A DNA stretch of 64,000 nt from contig JAETSX010000016.1 in NCBI GenBank assembly GCA_021769425.1, positions 1 to 64,000 on the forward strand, in the 5' to 3' direction. Of this stretch, positions 1-7,419 are shown piece by piece. Made by a program: the position numbers and the translations under genes. This DNA is from Eubacterium sp. (GTDB lineage: Bacteria > Bacillota > Clostridia > Lachnospirales > Lachnospiraceae). Each line of letters opens with the position of its first letter. The first letter of the stretch is position 1. A model generated the notes under the pieces. The model saw only the letters and a list, made by a program, of their open reading frames with translations. It did no database searches and was not told where the DNA came from.

Positions 1-326
1 AAAGGCACAGCTTTTCGATGGGCTTCATTCTGTATGCAAAAATACGTTTGTGGCAGATAAAGGCAGCGTAACTGCGGCATGATAAGTTGGCAAATCTTTT
101 TGCTCGCCAGTATAATAGAAGAGAGCTTATTGAAACTGGCAGAAAGCAAAGGAAGATGGTAAGGTTCTGAGCGATGATGTGATTATTTGTCAAGATGAAT
201 GATTGGAGAAAGTTCAAAGTGTTGAATCATGTATATGCCTGTTTCGGAGGATTTACCTGTGTCAGTGATTCGGACAAGGGTGACGCTGTGATTTAGATGA
301 CGCCGTAATTTGATGATGTAAAACAA
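1..326. other. left-edge stretch without a clear gene
   Basis: No convincing gene lies here. A reading frame is open from the left edge to a TGA at 80-82 on the plus strand, so the last 26 codons of a truncated gene are possible, but nothing in it is recognisable. Bases 89-115 (GGCAAAT, then GCTC, then GTATAA) resemble the right arm of the inverted repeat found at 15318-15412 and 54142-54243, so a decayed copy may be present. The remainder up to the terminator at 327 shows no features I can support. Confidence 0.3.
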
Positions 327-372
327 AAGAAGAATCCCCGATTGTACTGCCGTACAAACGGGGATTCTTCTT
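327..372 (-). terminator. intrinsic terminator of the Cys/His-repeat gene
   Basis: A perfect 14-bp inverted repeat (327-340 against 359-372, core AATCCCCG/CGGGGATT) starts 7 bases past the stop codon of the minus-strand gene. Read on the minus strand it is followed by a T-rich run (TTTGTTTT), as in a rho-independent terminator. Confidence 0.85.
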
Positions 373-379
373 AATCCGC

Positions 380-988
380 CTAAACCGTAGTATGAATCCG
401 CCCCTTAATATGAACCTTGTTGTGCGCTGCACAGTAATTCTTACAATTCTTAATGTTCTTATGGATTACCTTGTGGTAAGCGCAGTAATTCTTGCAGCTC
501 TTGATGTTCTTGTGAATTACCTTATGAGTGGGGCAGTAATTCTTGCAGCTCTTGATGTTCTTGTGAATTGTCTTGTGCTTCGGACAATAATTCTTACAGC
601 TCTTGAGGCTGGTGTGAATGGTTTTGTGCACAGAGCAATAATGGCTGCAGCTCTTAATGTTCGCATGAATCGTATGATGGTAACCGCAGTAATTCTGACA
701 GCTTTCCGGATTCGGATGCGTGGAATGATGATACGGGCAGTAATTGGAGCAATCCGTCACACTCTGATGGATGGTATGATGGTAACCGCAGTAATTCTGA
801 CAACTCTCCGGATTCTGGTGGTTGTAGTGGTGATACGGGCAGTAAGTTCCGGGATTGGAATACCCTCCGCCGCTATGATGTCCGCCGCCGTGGTGGTGAG
901 CCATGACAGGCGTTGTAAAGCTTCCGATGCACACAAAAGCCGCCAGAACTGCCGCCGCAGTCTTTTTCCAGTTCTTAAAAAATTTCAT
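380..988 (-). CDS. exported Cys/His-rich tandem-repeat protein
   Basis: Unrecognised protein of 202 residues. It starts with a typical signal peptide: basic MKFFKNWKK, a hydrophobic stretch, then PVMA as likely cleavage site, so it should be secreted or surface-located. The mature N-terminus is HHHGGGHHSGGG. The rest is eight 17-residue repeats plus a partial ninth, each with the pattern C-x2-H-x3-H-x5-C followed by xNY. Two Cys and two His per repeat suggest one metal site per repeat, or disulfide links outside the cell. The start at 988 was chosen because GGAGG lies 8 bases upstream; a longer frame to 1006 has no such site. Single gene with its own terminator. Metal binding is inference; no named family is recognised. 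Confidence 0.8.
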   Translation of the reverse strand: MKFFKNWKKTAAAVLAAFVCIGSFTTPVMAHHHGGGHHSGGGYSNPGTYCPYHHYNHQNPESCQNYCGYHHTIHQSVTDCSNYCPYHHSTHPNPESCQNYCGYHHTIHANIKSCSHYCSVHKTIHTSLKSCKNYCPKHKTIHKNIKSCKNYCPTHKVIHKNIKSCKNYCAYHKVIHKNIKNCKNYCAAHNKVHIKGRIHTTV

Positions 989-1190
989 TTGCAATTCCTC
1001 CCACATATAACATATTACATAATTGTATCTACCTATAACACGGCACAGCGTTTGGAATCCTTGCAGAAAAATAAAAATTTACGTAAAATAATTTTTCTGC
1101 CTGCATTGCTGTATCCTTTTCCTTTGCGCGAAAGCGTTTTTCAGCTCTGAAATTAAGGAAGCGCGGTGTCAGCCGGGAGAGCGGCATCGG

Positions 1191-2288
1191 TCATTCTCCA
1201 AGATAGTAATGTCCGTAAGCGTCGGCAGCTTTGATAGCGGAACATACAGTTTCCGGGGTCACGGTAAAGGGCATGTTATGTAAAGTGTCGGTTTCGGCAC
1301 ATGCTGCAGCAGCCACAGCCATGATTTTTTCGTCAGTCACTTCAGTTACGCCCAGTTCTTTTAAGGTGACAGGAAGACCCAGTTCAATGCACCATGTAAT
1401 GATATCTTCCAGTTCATCTGCAGGAATATCCTCCAGCACAAGCTGGGTAATGGTTCCGAATGCAACTTTTTCTCCGTGGTACATATGGTGGCATTCTTCT
1501 AACACAGTCAGACCGTTGTGGATGGCATGGGCTCCTGCCAGGCCGCCGCTTTCAAAGCCGATGCCGCTTAAGAGGGTATTTGCCTCAATCACTTTTTCCA
1601 CTGCAGGAGTGCATGCGCCTGCTTCCAGCGCTAGCTTGGCCTTAACGCCTTCCTCCATCAATGTGTTGAAGCACAGCTCTGCCAGCGTCATTGCCGCAGA
1701 AGTTGCAAGTCCTCCGGCGCAGGTAGCCGCTCCGCTGTTTTTGCAGGCTCTTGCTTCAAAATAGGTAGCCAGTGCGTCGCCCATGCCGGATACGGTCAGC
1801 CGGACCGGAGATTTGGTAATGATTTCCGTATCCATCAGAACCAGATTCGGGTTGGCGGGAAGGAACAGATACTCTTCAAAAACGCCTTCGTCTGTGTAGA
1901 TGACGGATAATGCGCTGCAGGGAGCATCCGTAGAAGCGATGGTGGGGCAGATCAGCGCTGGGACAGATTTGTGGAAAGCAACAGCTTTGGCGGTATCCAG
2001 AATCTTGCCGCCGCCGATGCCGATAATCATGTCGCAGCCGTTGTCCTCCACAACTTTCAGCAGCCGGTTAATCTCTGTTTTGCTGCATTCCCCATTGAAA
2101 TAGTCGAATACGGTGGTCACTTCTTTGCCGGAAAAACTGCCTTCTACAATCGCTCCGATTCTTTTGAAGCCAGACGCTGTAATCAGAATCAGAGCTTTTT
2201 TGCCGTATTTTTCAGCATATTCCCCCAATTTCTTCATTTCCCCCGGGCCCTGTACGTATTTGTTCGGGCTGATTAAAATGTTTGCCAT
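1191..2288 (-). CDS. gldA: glycerol dehydrogenase (iron-type alcohol dehydrogenase fold)
   Basis: Cytoplasmic NAD-dependent oxidation of glycerol to dihydroxyacetone, or the reverse. The protein has 365 residues, the usual family length. The dinucleotide-binding GGG motif (IGGGK, residues 91-95) and the three metal ligands Asp171 (GMGDALATY), His254 (GAHAIHNG) and His271 (YHGEK) are all present, so it should be an active metal-dependent enzyme. The start is preceded by AAAGGAGG with normal spacing. It stands alone on the minus strand under a good sigma-A promoter (2339-2367), back to back with the ibrA-like gene. No dihydroxyacetone kinase genes are adjacent, so its physiological direction is not clear. 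Related polyol dehydrogenases share the fold, but the match to GldA is strong. Confidence 0.9.
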   Translation of the reverse strand: MANILISPNKYVQGPGEMKKLGEYAEKYGKKALILITASGFKRIGAIVEGSFSGKEVTTVFDYFNGECSKTEINRLLKVVEDNGCDMIIGIGGGKILDTAKAVAFHKSVPALICPTIASTDAPCSALSVIYTDEGVFEEYLFLPANPNLVLMDTEIITKSPVRLTVSGMGDALATYFEARACKNSGAATCAGGLATSAAMTLAELCFNTLMEEGVKAKLALEAGACTPAVEKVIEANTLLSGIGFESGGLAGAHAIHNGLTVLEECHHMYHGEKVAFGTITQLVLEDIPADELEDIITWCIELGLPVTLKELGVTEVTDEKIMAVAAAACAETDTLHNMPFTVTPETVCSAIKAADAYGHYYLGE

Positions 2289-2338
2289 GTAAAAATACCT
2301 CCTTTTGTATTGTGCGCTTTGTGTAAAGCTGTGTATTT

Positions 2339-2367
2339 ATTGTATGCCTTGTAAGAGAGCCTGTCAA
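2339..2367 (-). promoter_or_regulatory. promoter of gldA
   Basis: On the minus strand: TTGACA (2362-2367), 17-base spacer, TACAAT (2339-2344). It lies about 50 bases upstream of the gldA start and diverges from the promoter at 2385-2413. Confidence 0.7.
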
Positions 2368-2384
2368 CAGAACCGGGAAAAAGG

Positions 2385-2413
2385 TTGCAAAAATATTTTG
2401 TTCGAAGTATGAT
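2385..2413 (+). promoter_or_regulatory. promoter of the ibrA-ibrB-like pair
   Basis: TTGCAA (2385-2390), 17-base spacer, TATGAT (2408-2413). The expected transcript start is about 40 bases before the gene at 2463. The two divergent -35 boxes are only 17 bases apart. Confidence 0.6.
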
Positions 2414-2462
2414 AGTATGGAAACTGGAAAATTCTGGAAAAAACGAGGATGTGTGAGACAGA

Positions 2463-3785
2463 ATGAGAGTACGGGAATATCAGAGAGAAAATGTTTATGA
2501 AGCGCTTCAGAAGAGATTTCATTTTTTATTCGAGGAATTTGAAAATATCTATGTTTCTTTCAGCGGAGGGAAGGACAGCGGCGTGCTTTTGAATCTTTTG
2601 CTGGATTTTAAGCGGATGTATTACCCCCATCGGAATGTGGGGCTGTTCCATCAGGATTTTGAGGCCCAATATACGATGACTACAGAATATGTGGAACGGA
2701 CGTTCCGGCGTTTGGAGCGTGAATTGGAACCTTACTGGGTCTGCCTTCCCATGGCCACCCGTACAGCAGTGAGCAGCTATGAAATGTACTGGTACCCCTG
2801 GGATGATACGAAGAAAGAGATCTGGATCCGGCCCATGCCCGGCCATCCTTATGTAATTAATATGAATAACCCTTTTCATCACTATCATTACCGGATGCCC
2901 CAGGAGAATCTGGCCAAGCAGTTCGGGAGGTTTTATAAGGAGCAGCATGGAAAAAAGAGCACGGTCTGCCTTCTGGGAATACGGGCGGAAGAGTCCATGC
3001 AGCGCTACAGCGGGTTTTTAAACCGGAAATACGGGTATAAGGGAGAATGCTGGATTTCCAAGCAGTTTAAAGATGTCTGGTGCGCCTCGCCCCTTTATGA
3101 CTGGACCAACAGCGATGTGTGGGCTGCTAATTTTCAATTCGGGTACGATTATAATAAACTGTATGATTTATATTATATGGCAGGGTTAAAGCCCAGCCAA
3201 ATGCGTGTGGCGTCTCCTTTTAACGATTATGCCAAGGACAGCCTGAACCTGTACCGGGTGATTGATCCGGAAATCTGGGCCAGGCTGGTGGGAAGAGTGC
3301 GGGGAGCCAATTTCGGTGCAGTGTATGCAAGATCAAGAGCTATGGCGTACCGGAATATCAAGCTGCCGGAGGGCCATACCTGGGAATCATATACCAAATT
3401 CCTGTTGGATACGCTGCCGGTGAGAATAAGGAATAATTATGTGAAAAAGTTCCGGACTTCTATGAAATTCTGGCATCAGACCGGAGGAGGGCTTTCTGAG
3501 GAAACCATTCAGGAGCTGTTAGATCACGGCTATCAGATTCAGAGAAACGGAATTTCAAATTATACCGTGAATAAGAATTCCAGAATTATTTTTACCGGAA
3601 AAATACCGGATGATACAGATGATATTAAAACTACCAAAGATATCCCAAGCTGGAAGCGAATGTGCTACTGTATTTTGAAGAACGACCATATTTGCAGATA
3701 CATGGGATTTGGCCTGTCTGCCAGAGAAAAAGAGCAGATCAACGCCATTAAGAAGAAGTACGGAGGATTTATAAATGAGCGGTAA
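2463..3785 (+). CDS. IbrA-like PAPS-reductase-fold protein (DUF3440 type)
   Basis: The protein has 440 residues. The N-terminus carries the PP-loop SGGKDS (residues 34-39) of the ATP-pyrophosphatase / phosphoadenosine phosphosulfate reductase superfamily, and the long downstream region looks like the YbdN/IbrA group. It lies directly upstream of a ParB-like gene, the arrangement of ibrA-ibrB in enterobacteria, where the pair was described as activating prophage-borne genes. I see no sulfate-assimilation genes nearby and no C-terminal ECGLH-type catalytic motif of true PAPS reductases, so assimilatory sulfate reduction is unlikely. The ribosome binding site is weak (GAGGA about 13 bases upstream). 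The family is reasonably sure; the reaction is unknown. Confidence 0.8.
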   Translation: MRVREYQRENVYEALQKRFHFLFEEFENIYVSFSGGKDSGVLLNLLLDFKRMYYPHRNVGLFHQDFEAQYTMTTEYVERTFRRLERELEPYWVCLPMATRTAVSSYEMYWYPWDDTKKEIWIRPMPGHPYVINMNNPFHHYHYRMPQENLAKQFGRFYKEQHGKKSTVCLLGIRAEESMQRYSGFLNRKYGYKGECWISKQFKDVWCASPLYDWTNSDVWAANFQFGYDYNKLYDLYYMAGLKPSQMRVASPFNDYAKDSLNLYRVIDPEIWARLVGRVRGANFGAVYARSRAMAYRNIKLPEGHTWESYTKFLLDTLPVRIRNNYVKKFRTSMKFWHQTGGGLSEETIQELLDHGYQIQRNGISNYTVNKNSRIIFTGKIPDDTDDIKTTKDIPSWKRMCYCILKNDHICRYMGFGLSAREKEQINAIKKKYGGFINER

Positions 3786-4317
3786 AATATACCAGAGTCC
3801 GGCTTACAAAGTGATGCCGATCCCGATAGAAAAGATTGTTCCTAATGACTATAATCCCAATGCGGTGGCTCCGCCGGAAATGCGGCTGTTGTATGACAGC
3901 ATCAAGGAGGACGGATATACCATGCCCATTGTCTGCTATTATTCCAAAGAGAAGGATGTATATGTGATTGTAGACGGGTTTCATCGTTACCGTGTCATGA
4001 AGGAGCATAAGGATATTTATGAAAGAGAGCAGGGGATGCTTCCAGTGACTGTCATTGAGAAGTCACTGTCCAATCGGATGGCGAGCACCATCCGCCATAA
4101 CCGGGCCAGAGGAAGCCATGATGTGGATTTGATGAGCAACATTGTGAAAGAACTTCACGAAATCGGAAGATCGGATGCCTGGATTGCCAAGCATATGGGA
4201 ATGAGCAAAGATGAGATTCTGCGGTTAAAACAAATTACCGGCCTTGCAGCGCTGTTTCGGGATGTGAAGTTCGGACAGGCTTGGAAACCCATGGAGCAGG
4301 AAGAGTGGGGAGAATGA
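3775..4317 (+). CDS. IbrB-like ParB/sulfiredoxin-fold protein
   Basis: The protein has 180 residues with a ParB N-terminal-like domain: DGFHRYR (67-73) is the nucleotide/phosphate-binding motif and RHNRARG (107-113) the following Arg-rich element. A likely helix-turn-helix follows (about 131-156, containing GRSDAWIAKHMGMSKDEI). It overlaps the end of the ibrA-like gene by 11 bases and has its own GGAGG 8 bases before the ATG, so the two are translated together. Enterobacterial IbrB acts with IbrA on transcription; DNA binding here is inference from the HTH. It is not a chromosome-partition ParB: there is no parA, and the protein is short. Confidence 0.8.
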   Translation: MSGKIYQSPAYKVMPIPIEKIVPNDYNPNAVAPPEMRLLYDSIKEDGYTMPIVCYYSKEKDVYVIVDGFHRYRVMKEHKDIYEREQGMLPVTVIEKSLSNRMASTIRHNRARGSHDVDLMSNIVKELHEIGRSDAWIAKHMGMSKDEILRLKQITGLAALFRDVKFGQAWKPMEQEEWGE

Positions 4318-4406
4318 TGCCTGACTGGAGACATCAGAGAGGATACTTATTTTTTCATGATATGTCAGAAAATGCCGGATATTATTTGGTTAAAAATAAA
4401 AATTAA
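4317..4406 (+). CDS. possible coupled micro-ORF, 29 residues
   Basis: The ATG at 4317 shares its A with the TGA stop of the ibrB-like gene (TGATG), and the frame runs 29 codons to TAA, ending at the foot of the terminator stem. The peptide begins MPDWRHQRGYLFF and has no recognisable domain. Stop/start overlap is the only evidence that it is translated, by re-initiation; it may be chance. Confidence 0.3.
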   Translation: MPDWRHQRGYLFFHDMSENAGYYLVKNKN

Positions 4407-4460
4407 GCGCCAGACTGTCTGTCATCCGATTAGGAAAGACAGACAGCCTGGCGCTTTTAT
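4405..4460. terminator. bidirectional terminator between ibrB and aroA
   Basis: A strong stem pairs AAGCGCCAG...CTGTCTGTC (4405-4423) with GACAGACAGCCTGGCGCTT (4438-4456). There are T-rich runs after it on both strands (TTTTATT on plus; TTAATTTTTATTT on minus). It can end both the ibr transcript and the convergent tyrA-aroA transcript. Confidence 0.8.
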
Positions 4461-4587
4461 TAAGTGATAATGACCGCAGCATTTCAATTTCAGCCGGTGT
4501 GGGGGCCAGCAGGCGTGATTTTTTTCTGCGGACGTACTGCGGTGTATGAAAGAGAGAAAATGCTGCCGGAAAGATAAAATGTACAGT

Positions 4588-5898
4588 CTAATTCAGCAAT
4601 TTTTCAATATCATCATAGAAAGAAGGATAGGAAACCGCCACACAATTCTCATCATCAAAACTGGTTTCCCCATCCGCGTTCAGTCCCGCAACCGCAAATG
4701 CCATAGCAATCCGGTGATCTCCATACGTCCGAATCCGTGCACCGTGAAGAGCTTTGCCGCCATGGATGGTCATTCCGTCTTCGGCAGGAACTGCGTCAGC
4801 TCCCATGGCCGTTAAATTTTCCGTGACAGAGACAATCCGGTCAGATTCCTTTACCTTTAATTCCTGTGCGTCTTTGATGATGGTGTCACCCTCTGCAAAG
4901 GCAGCCATCACTGCAATCACAGGAAGCTCATCTATCAATGTGGGAATGATTTCTCCCTGAATCACGGCGCCGTGGAGACTGCTGGATTTCACCAGAATAT
5001 CTGCAACAGGCTCTCCGGAAACGTTGCGCTCATTCAGCAGGCTAAGGTTTCCGCCCATGGCAAGGGCGGCGTTGAGAATGCCGCTTCGGGTGGGATTCAC
5101 TCCCACATTTTGAATCAGAAGTTCAGAGTTGGGGCTGATTAATCCCAGCGCTATAAAATAAGCGGCGGAAGAGATGTCTCCCGGTACATGGATGGATTGT
5201 CCCTCAAGAACGGGCTCCGGCCAGATGGCGGCGGTAGTTTCGGTTGACAAAATATTGGCTCCGAAGCCGGCCAGCATCAGTTCCGTGTGGTTTCTGGACA
5301 GAACAGGTTCTGTCACTCTGGTAATGCCGTCTGCGTAAAGCCCTGCCAGAAGAATAGAAGATTTCACCTGGGCGGAGGCAACGGGAGACTGGTAGTGAAT
5401 GTGTCTTAATTTGCCGCCCCGGATGGTGAATGGTGCATGGTCGGAACTGGATTTGGTTGGATGCTCAGGAAAATGCATGGCGTCCCAGCACTGAAATCTT
5501 GCGCCCATTTCAGACAGGGGCGTGAAAATCCGTTTCATGGGACGTTTTCGGATGGAGGCGTCTCCGTTTAAAGTGCTTTGAAAAGACTGTCCGGCAAGGA
5601 TGCCGGAAATCAGCCGCAGGGTGGTTCCGCTGTTGCCCACATCCAATACCTGCCCTGAACTTTTCAGGCCGTGGAGCCCTTTTCCATGAACCAGCGCCCG
5701 GGAGCCGTCATTTTCAATTTCAATGCCAAGCTGCCGGAAACAGGAAATGGTGGAGAGGCAGTCTGCTCCCTGGAGAAAGTTGGTAACCTCTGTCAGCCCA
5801 TTGGAGATGGCGCCGAACATAATTCCCCTGTGGGAAATGGATTTATCGCCGGGAACGGTAAGCTCCCCATGAAATGAATTTTTTCTCGTAAGTTCCAT
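4588..5898 (-). CDS. aroA: 3-phosphoshikimate 1-carboxyvinyltransferase (EPSP synthase)
   Basis: Sixth step of the shikimate pathway: transfers enolpyruvyl from PEP to shikimate-3-phosphate, in the cytoplasm. The protein has 436 residues with the classical order of motifs: PGDKSISHR near the N-terminus (shikimate-phosphate site), GNSGTTLRL, NGDASIRKRPM, SAQVKSSILLAG (active-site Ser-Ala-Gln), a KESDR segment and a C-terminal GDHRIAM. It is full length with no missing key residue that I can see. It lies downstream of tyrA on the same strand, separated by about 145 bases of degenerate repeat, so the two aromatic genes probably share a transcript from the tyrA promoter. AAAGGA precedes the start. 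Confidence 0.95.
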   Translation of the reverse strand: MELTRKNSFHGELTVPGDKSISHRGIMFGAISNGLTEVTNFLQGADCLSTISCFRQLGIEIENDGSRALVHGKGLHGLKSSGQVLDVGNSGTTLRLISGILAGQSFQSTLNGDASIRKRPMKRIFTPLSEMGARFQCWDAMHFPEHPTKSSSDHAPFTIRGGKLRHIHYQSPVASAQVKSSILLAGLYADGITRVTEPVLSRNHTELMLAGFGANILSTETTAAIWPEPVLEGQSIHVPGDISSAAYFIALGLISPNSELLIQNVGVNPTRSGILNAALAMGGNLSLLNERNVSGEPVADILVKSSSLHGAVIQGEIIPTLIDELPVIAVMAAFAEGDTIIKDAQELKVKESDRIVSVTENLTAMGADAVPAEDGMTIHGGKALHGARIRTYGDHRIAMAFAVAGLNADGETSFDDENCVAVSYPSFYDDIEKLLN

Positions 5899-5948
5899 GA
5901 ATTATCAGTTCCTTTCATTTTCACATTAAACAGTATTCTTGTTTTTCC

Positions 5949-6039
5949 TGCCGCCAGAAAGCCCTCTGCCACAGGAAAGGCGAAGTTTTCTGCCGCAAGA
6001 AAGGCAAAGCCCTTTGTCACAGGAAAGGCAAAGGCCTTA
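5949..6039. repeat. degenerate 24-25 bp minisatellite between tyrA and aroA
   Basis: About 3.5 imperfect units of the type CTGCCACAGGAAAGGCGAAG / CTGCCGCAAGAAAGGCAAAG / TGTCACAGGAAAGGCAAAGG. On the minus strand a frame opens with an ATG at 6044 placed directly after the tyrA stop (TAAATG) and would encode 8-residue repeats (FAFPVTKG, FAFLAAEN, FAFPVAEG) before running out of frame into aroA. There is no ribosome binding site, so I do not call it a gene. Confidence 0.55.
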
Positions 6040-6044
6040 TACAT

Positions 6045-7142
6045 TTATCTCTCATATAAAGTATAATGATATTTTCTCAGCAGCGCCAGGGCTTTGTCCA
6101 GAGCGTCCTGATCATAGAATTCAATGTGGAGCACACCTTCCTGAAATTCCCGGTTGTGAATAATCCCGATATTTTTAATGCTGATCTGATTTGTTCCCAG
6201 GATTGTGGCAAGGGCCGCAATTCCTCCCGCTTCATCCACCATATCGCAGTAAAGCTCGTAGATTTTGGGCAGTGAGCCGGAATTTGTGAGGGGAAGGGAG
6301 TCCCGGTAGTCTTTGGCAGTCTGGAAAAAATCAAATAAACGGTCTTTTGCAGAAGCGGCAATGGCTTTTCTGGTTTCTTCCAGGGAAGCCTCAAATGCAT
6401 CCAGAAGCTTTAAAATCTGCTGCTGGTTGGTGAGGCAAATCTGCTGCCACATCACAGGGGAAGAGGAAGCGATTCTTGTAATATCTTTAAAACCGCCGGC
6501 GGCTACCTGTTTCATAATCTCTTTGTCATTATCTAAATCTTTTACCAGATTTACCAGGCTGGAGGCCAGGATATGGGGCAGATGGCTGACTGCCGCAGTG
6601 ATGAAATCATGCTCCTGATAATCCAGCACAATGGGGAGTGCGCCCAGAGAACGGATAAATTCCCGGAATTCCCGGACGGACGCCGGCTCCGCTTTGGGAG
6701 AAGGCGTAATAAGATAATACACGTTTTCCAACAAATAGGCGGTTGCATGGGAATAGCCGCTTTTTTCAGAACCAGCCATGGGATGCCCTCCGATAAAATA
6801 AGGGGCTAAGGGGGTGCGGGCAATTTCCTGATGAATGGCGGATTTCACGCTGCCCACATCCGTGATGGTACAGTTTTCACCGGCAATGGCAGATAATCTT
6901 TCCAGAAAATCCATATTTTTCTGTACCGGGGCACAGAGGAAAATATAACGGCAGCCGGCGAAAGATTCCGTCAAATCTTCACAGGCCTCGGCAATGACTC
7001 CTTCCTCCAGAGCCATAGTCAGAGAGGATTTGTCCAAATCGTATGCAATTAAAGTAAGATTCGGATGAATCCGGTGGATGGTTTTGGCAATGGAGCCGCC
7101 GATTAGACCCAAGCCGATAAAACCGATTTTTTCAGGTTTCAT
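6045..7142 (-). CDS. tyrA: prephenate dehydrogenase with C-terminal ACT domain
   Basis: Oxidative decarboxylation of prephenate to 4-hydroxyphenylpyruvate for tyrosine, NAD-dependent and cytoplasmic. The protein has 365 residues. The Rossmann motif GLGLIGGS is near residue 10, the substrate-binding GGHPMAGSEKSG block is mid-protein, the all-helical dimer domain follows, and an ACT domain occupies roughly the last 70 residues. The ACT domain suggests feedback control by tyrosine. The ATG at 7142 was chosen: a TTG three codons upstream sits too close to AGGAAAGGA to be used. It is upstream of aroA in the same orientation, with a consensus-like promoter at 7243-7271. Confidence 0.92.
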   Translation of the reverse strand: MKPEKIGFIGLGLIGGSIAKTIHRIHPNLTLIAYDLDKSSLTMALEEGVIAEACEDLTESFAGCRYIFLCAPVQKNMDFLERLSAIAGENCTITDVGSVKSAIHQEIARTPLAPYFIGGHPMAGSEKSGYSHATAYLLENVYYLITPSPKAEPASVREFREFIRSLGALPIVLDYQEHDFITAAVSHLPHILASSLVNLVKDLDNDKEIMKQVAAGGFKDITRIASSSPVMWQQICLTNQQQILKLLDAFEASLEETRKAIAASAKDRLFDFFQTAKDYRDSLPLTNSGSLPKIYELYCDMVDEAGGIAALATILGTNQISIKNIGIIHNREFQEGVLHIEFYDQDALDKALALLRKYHYTLYER

Positions 7143-7242
7143 ATGCAGCAATTCCTTTCCTGTAAAACGGTAATCAATCTCTGCCCGTACCGTGAAATGT
7201 GCAGGATTGCATTATCGTGACGTTAGCGTTCAATTGTACTTT

Positions 7243-7271
7243 ATCATAATGGATACGGGAAAAAAAGTCAA
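7243..7271 (-). promoter_or_regulatory. promoter of tyrA
   Basis: On the minus strand: TTGACT (7266-7271), 17-base spacer, TATGAT (7243-7248). This leaves a leader of about 95 bases with no obvious terminator or T-box motif. Confidence 0.7.
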
Positions 7272-7351
7272 TGCTTTTGTGCGTTGAAGTGAAAAAGTCA
7301 CTAGGGAAAACAGGAGGAAATGAACTGATTTGTAAATATTGAATAAAAAGG

Positions 7352-7380
7352 TTGTAAAATTCCAAAAATTTTAGTAGAAT
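7352..7380 (+). promoter_or_regulatory. promoter of the EF-G-like gene
   Basis: TTGTAA (7352-7357), 17-base spacer, TAGAAT (7375-7380), in an AT-rich stretch. The coding start at 7420 follows a TTGGAGG ribosome binding site. Confidence 0.6.
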
Positions 7381-7419
7381 ATATACATCATAAAATATAC
7401 TTGTATTGGAGGAATTCAT

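Noticed and set aside
392-1150. 252-residue plus-strand frame
   Set aside because: It is antisense to the Cys/His-repeat gene, whose periodic composition keeps the opposite frame open. It has no ribosome binding site.
3775-4317. Chromosome-partition ParB or a plasmid/phage remnant
   Set aside because: No parA or parS sites, no replication or phage genes, and the partner is an IbrA-type gene.
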